This document shows, one piece after another, positions 22,635-24,355 of a stretch of DNA of 24,355 bases. The stretch is from assembly GCF_938017615.1 (NCBI RefSeq), contig NZ_CALIJA010000135.1:1-24355 (forward strand), given 5' to 3'. Source of the stretch: an uncultured Campylobacter sp. GTDB lineage: Bacteria; Campylobacterota; Campylobacteria; Campylobacterales; Campylobacteraceae. A program made the position numbers and the translations under genes. Each line of letters opens with the position of its first letter. Position 1 is the stretch's first letter. Under the pieces are notes generated by a model. The model saw only the letters and a list, made by a program, of their open reading frames with translations. It did not search any database and had not been told where the DNA came from.

Positions 22635-24355
22635 ATGAAAAAATACATAATGACGCCGATTTATTACGTAAACGACATCCCGCACATCGGTCACGCATAC
22701 ACGACGATCATCGCCGATACGATGGCTAGATTTTACCGCCTGCAAGGACACGAGGTGTTTTTTAAAACGGGCACCGACGAGCACGGCCAAAAGATCGAGG
22801 AGGCCGCAGCTAAGCACGGCCAGAGCCCAAAGCAGTACGCAGACGGCGTAAGCGCTAAATTTAAAGACCTGTGGGACGAGTTTGACATCAGCTATGATAT
22901 GTTTTCGCGCACTACCGATGCCGCGCACGAGGCGGCGGTGCAAAACGTATTTCGCAAGATGTATGAAAAGGGCGACATTTATAAGGGCGAATATGAGGGC
23001 AACTACTGTGTAAGCTGCGAGAGTTTTTTCCCTTTCGCTCAGCTCATCGACGGCGAGTATTGCCCCGACTGCGGCAAAAAGACTAAAATTTTAAAAGAGG
23101 AGAGCTATTTTTTCAGGCTTAGCGCCTACGCAGAGCGGCTTTTAAAATGGTACGAGGATGAAAAGTGCATCCTTCCACTAGGCAAAAAAAATGAGGTGAT
23201 AAGCTTCGTAAAAAGCGGGCTAAAGGATCTTTCGATCACGCGAACGGGTTTTGATTGGGGCGTTAAAATTCCACCCGAGCTAAACGATCCGAAGCACGTG
23301 ATTTACGTCTGGCTGGACGCTCTGATGGATTATCTTAGTTCGCTCGGATTTTGCGCGGGCGGCGAACGAATGGAGTATTGGAGCGACGCTCTACACATCG
23401 TAGGTAAGGACATTTTGCGCTTTCACGCCGTTTATTGGCCTGCGTTTTTGATGAGCCTTGGGCTAAATATGCCACGCAGCATCGCAGCTCACGGCTGGTG
23501 GACGCGCGACGGCAAAAAGATGAGCAAGAGCCTGGGCAACGTCGTGGATCCGCGCGAGGTCGTAAACGCCTACGGGCTAGAGCAGTTTAGGTATTTCTTG
23601 CTGCGCGAGGTACCGTTCGGTCAAGACGGCGATTTTTCGCAAAAAGCGATTATAAACCGCGTAAATTCCGAGCTTGCCAACGAGCTTGGAAATCTACTCA
23701 GCCGCATCGTCGGCATGAGCGCAAAATACTCGGATTACGTCATAAATTCTAAAGACGTGATGAAATTTTTCACCGCCGAGATCGAGGAAGCAAACTCCTA
23801 TCTGAGCGCCGCGTTAAGCGCACTTGAGGAGGTCGCTACCAACAGATACTTAGAGGAACTTTGGAGGGCACTTGCTCTTGCGAACGCTTCGATCGCGAAA
23901 TACGAGCCGTGGAATTTGATGAAAAACGGCGAGCAAGATAGGGCGCTGGCCCTCGTCGCATTGGTCGCAAACATTTTGGCTAAAGTCGCCGTACTGCTAA
24001 GTCCTGCGATGCCGAAGACGGCGGCTCGTATCGCAGACACGCTAGGTTTTGAAATATCCACGCCGCTTTATGAGAAGTTAGTGATTCGCGGCGAAATTTT
24101 AGATTTTAAGGCCAAGCCGTGCGAGCCGCTTTTTACCAAGATCGATCACGAGCTAATGCCGAAGGCGGACTACGATAGGCTGGATGGCGCTGCAAATTCC
24201 ACAAGCTGTTCGGGCGCAGACGCCACGGCAAAAGGCGCGCCAAGCTTAAACGCAAACGCTTCCGGCTCGGGCGCTACGGTGCAAGAAGCCCAAGGCGCAG
24301 CATCTGAAGTGCAGATTAAAATCGATGATTTTAAAAAGTGTGTTATCAAAGTCGG
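22635..24355 (+). CDS. metG: Methionyl-tRNA synthetase (3' end beyond window)
   Basis: An open frame from ATG 22635 to the window end, 573 complete codons with no stop. Class I synthetase charging tRNA-Met. The HIGH box is HIGH (17-20), and KMSKS is exact at 295-299. The connective insert carries four cysteines (C125, C128, C143, C146) for zinc. The catalytic core and anticodon-binding domain run to about 510. Residues about 515-560 are an unusual Ala/Ser/Gly-rich linker, after which IKIDDFKKCVIKV begins the C-terminal tRNA-binding OB domain (EMAPII-like) used for dimerisation. AAGGAG precedes the start. The gene is truncated only by the window edge. Confidence 0.97.
   Translation, partial: MKKYIMTPIYYVNDIPHIGHAYTTIIADTMARFYRLQGHEVFFKTGTDEHGQKIEEAAAKHGQSPKQYADGVSAKFKDLWDEFDISYDMFSRTTDAAHEAAVQNVFRKMYEKGDIYKGEYEGNYCVSCESFFPFAQLIDGEYCPDCGKKTKILKEESYFFRLSAYAERLLKWYEDEKCILPLGKKNEVISFVKSGLKDLSITRTGFDWGVKIPPELNDPKHVIYVWLDALMDYLSSLGFCAGGERMEYWSDALHIVGKDILRFHAVYWPAFLMSLGLNMPRSIAAHGWWTRDGKKMSKSLGNVVDPREVVNAYGLEQFRYFLLREVPFGQDGDFSQKAIINRVNSELANELGNLLSRIVGMSAKYSDYVINSKDVMKFFTAEIEEANSYLSAALSALEEVATNRYLEELWRALALANASIAKYEPWNLMKNGEQDRALALVALVANILAKVAVLLSPAMPKTAARIADTLGFEISTPLYEKLVIRGEILDFKAKPCEPLFTKIDHELMPKADYDRLDGAANSTSCSGADATAKGAPSLNANASGSGATVQEAQGAASEVQIKIDDFKKCVIKV

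Overview
The window reads as chromosome of a comparatively GC-rich Campylobacter (Campylobacterota), of the kind seen in the oral anaerobic species (C. gracilis, C. showae and C. rectus are candidates that I cannot separate by eye). Supporting this are the gene run aroB, MscS-like channel, MtaB-like methylthiotransferase, FtsH-like ATPase with tgt nearby; a futalosine-pathway menaquinone gene (mqnE); Campylobacter-style promoters with a good -10 and no clear -35; and a striking excess of the word AAATTT. I see no rRNA, tRNA, CRISPR array, transposase or phage gene.

Layout. Positions 95-7273 hold a plus-strand housekeeping run: an RCK/TrkA-C domain protein, aroB, a large MscS-type channel, an mtaB-like tRNA methylthiotransferase and an FtsH-like AAA+ protein that has lost the protease zinc motif. 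The last four overlap or abut and look co-transcribed. mog (molybdenum cofactor) follows at 7310-7837.

Positions 7903-12623 hold the most interesting block: seven small or medium genes built around a P-type ATPase. It has SCALKLP where heavy-metal ATPases have CPx, and an arginine-rich HMA-like N-terminus instead of CxxC. Its partners are a free-standing paralogue of that N-terminal domain, a four-helix protein resembling a degenerate ferritin-like fold, two proteins sharing a YtxH-like membrane segment, a glycine-zipper membrane protein, and a two-helix membrane protein with a very basic tail. This composition matches the fez (ferrosome) gene clusters described in Desulfovibrio magneticus, Shewanella putrefaciens, Rhodopseudomonas palustris and Clostridioides difficile, which build membrane-bounded iron-storage organelles around a P1B-6 ATPase. 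I propose that this is a Campylobacter ferrosome operon. A dyad-containing promoter region at 8860-8904 probably controls its main part.

Positions 13012-24355 return to housekeeping genes: tgt (+); a convergent minus-strand pair, glmS and an unknown polytopic membrane protein; mqnE, an AzgA-like purine permease and a purine phosphoribosyltransferase in one plus-strand run; a GT-C-type membrane glycosyltransferase; a type II secretion/competence-type pseudopilin; and metG, which runs off the window end. The larger intergenic gaps (12624-13011, 14179-14512, 20541-20651) are packed with AAATTT, often in palindromic settings such as AAATTTAGC/GCTAAATTT. The word fits RAATTY, the methylation motif linked to DNA uptake in C. 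jejuni.
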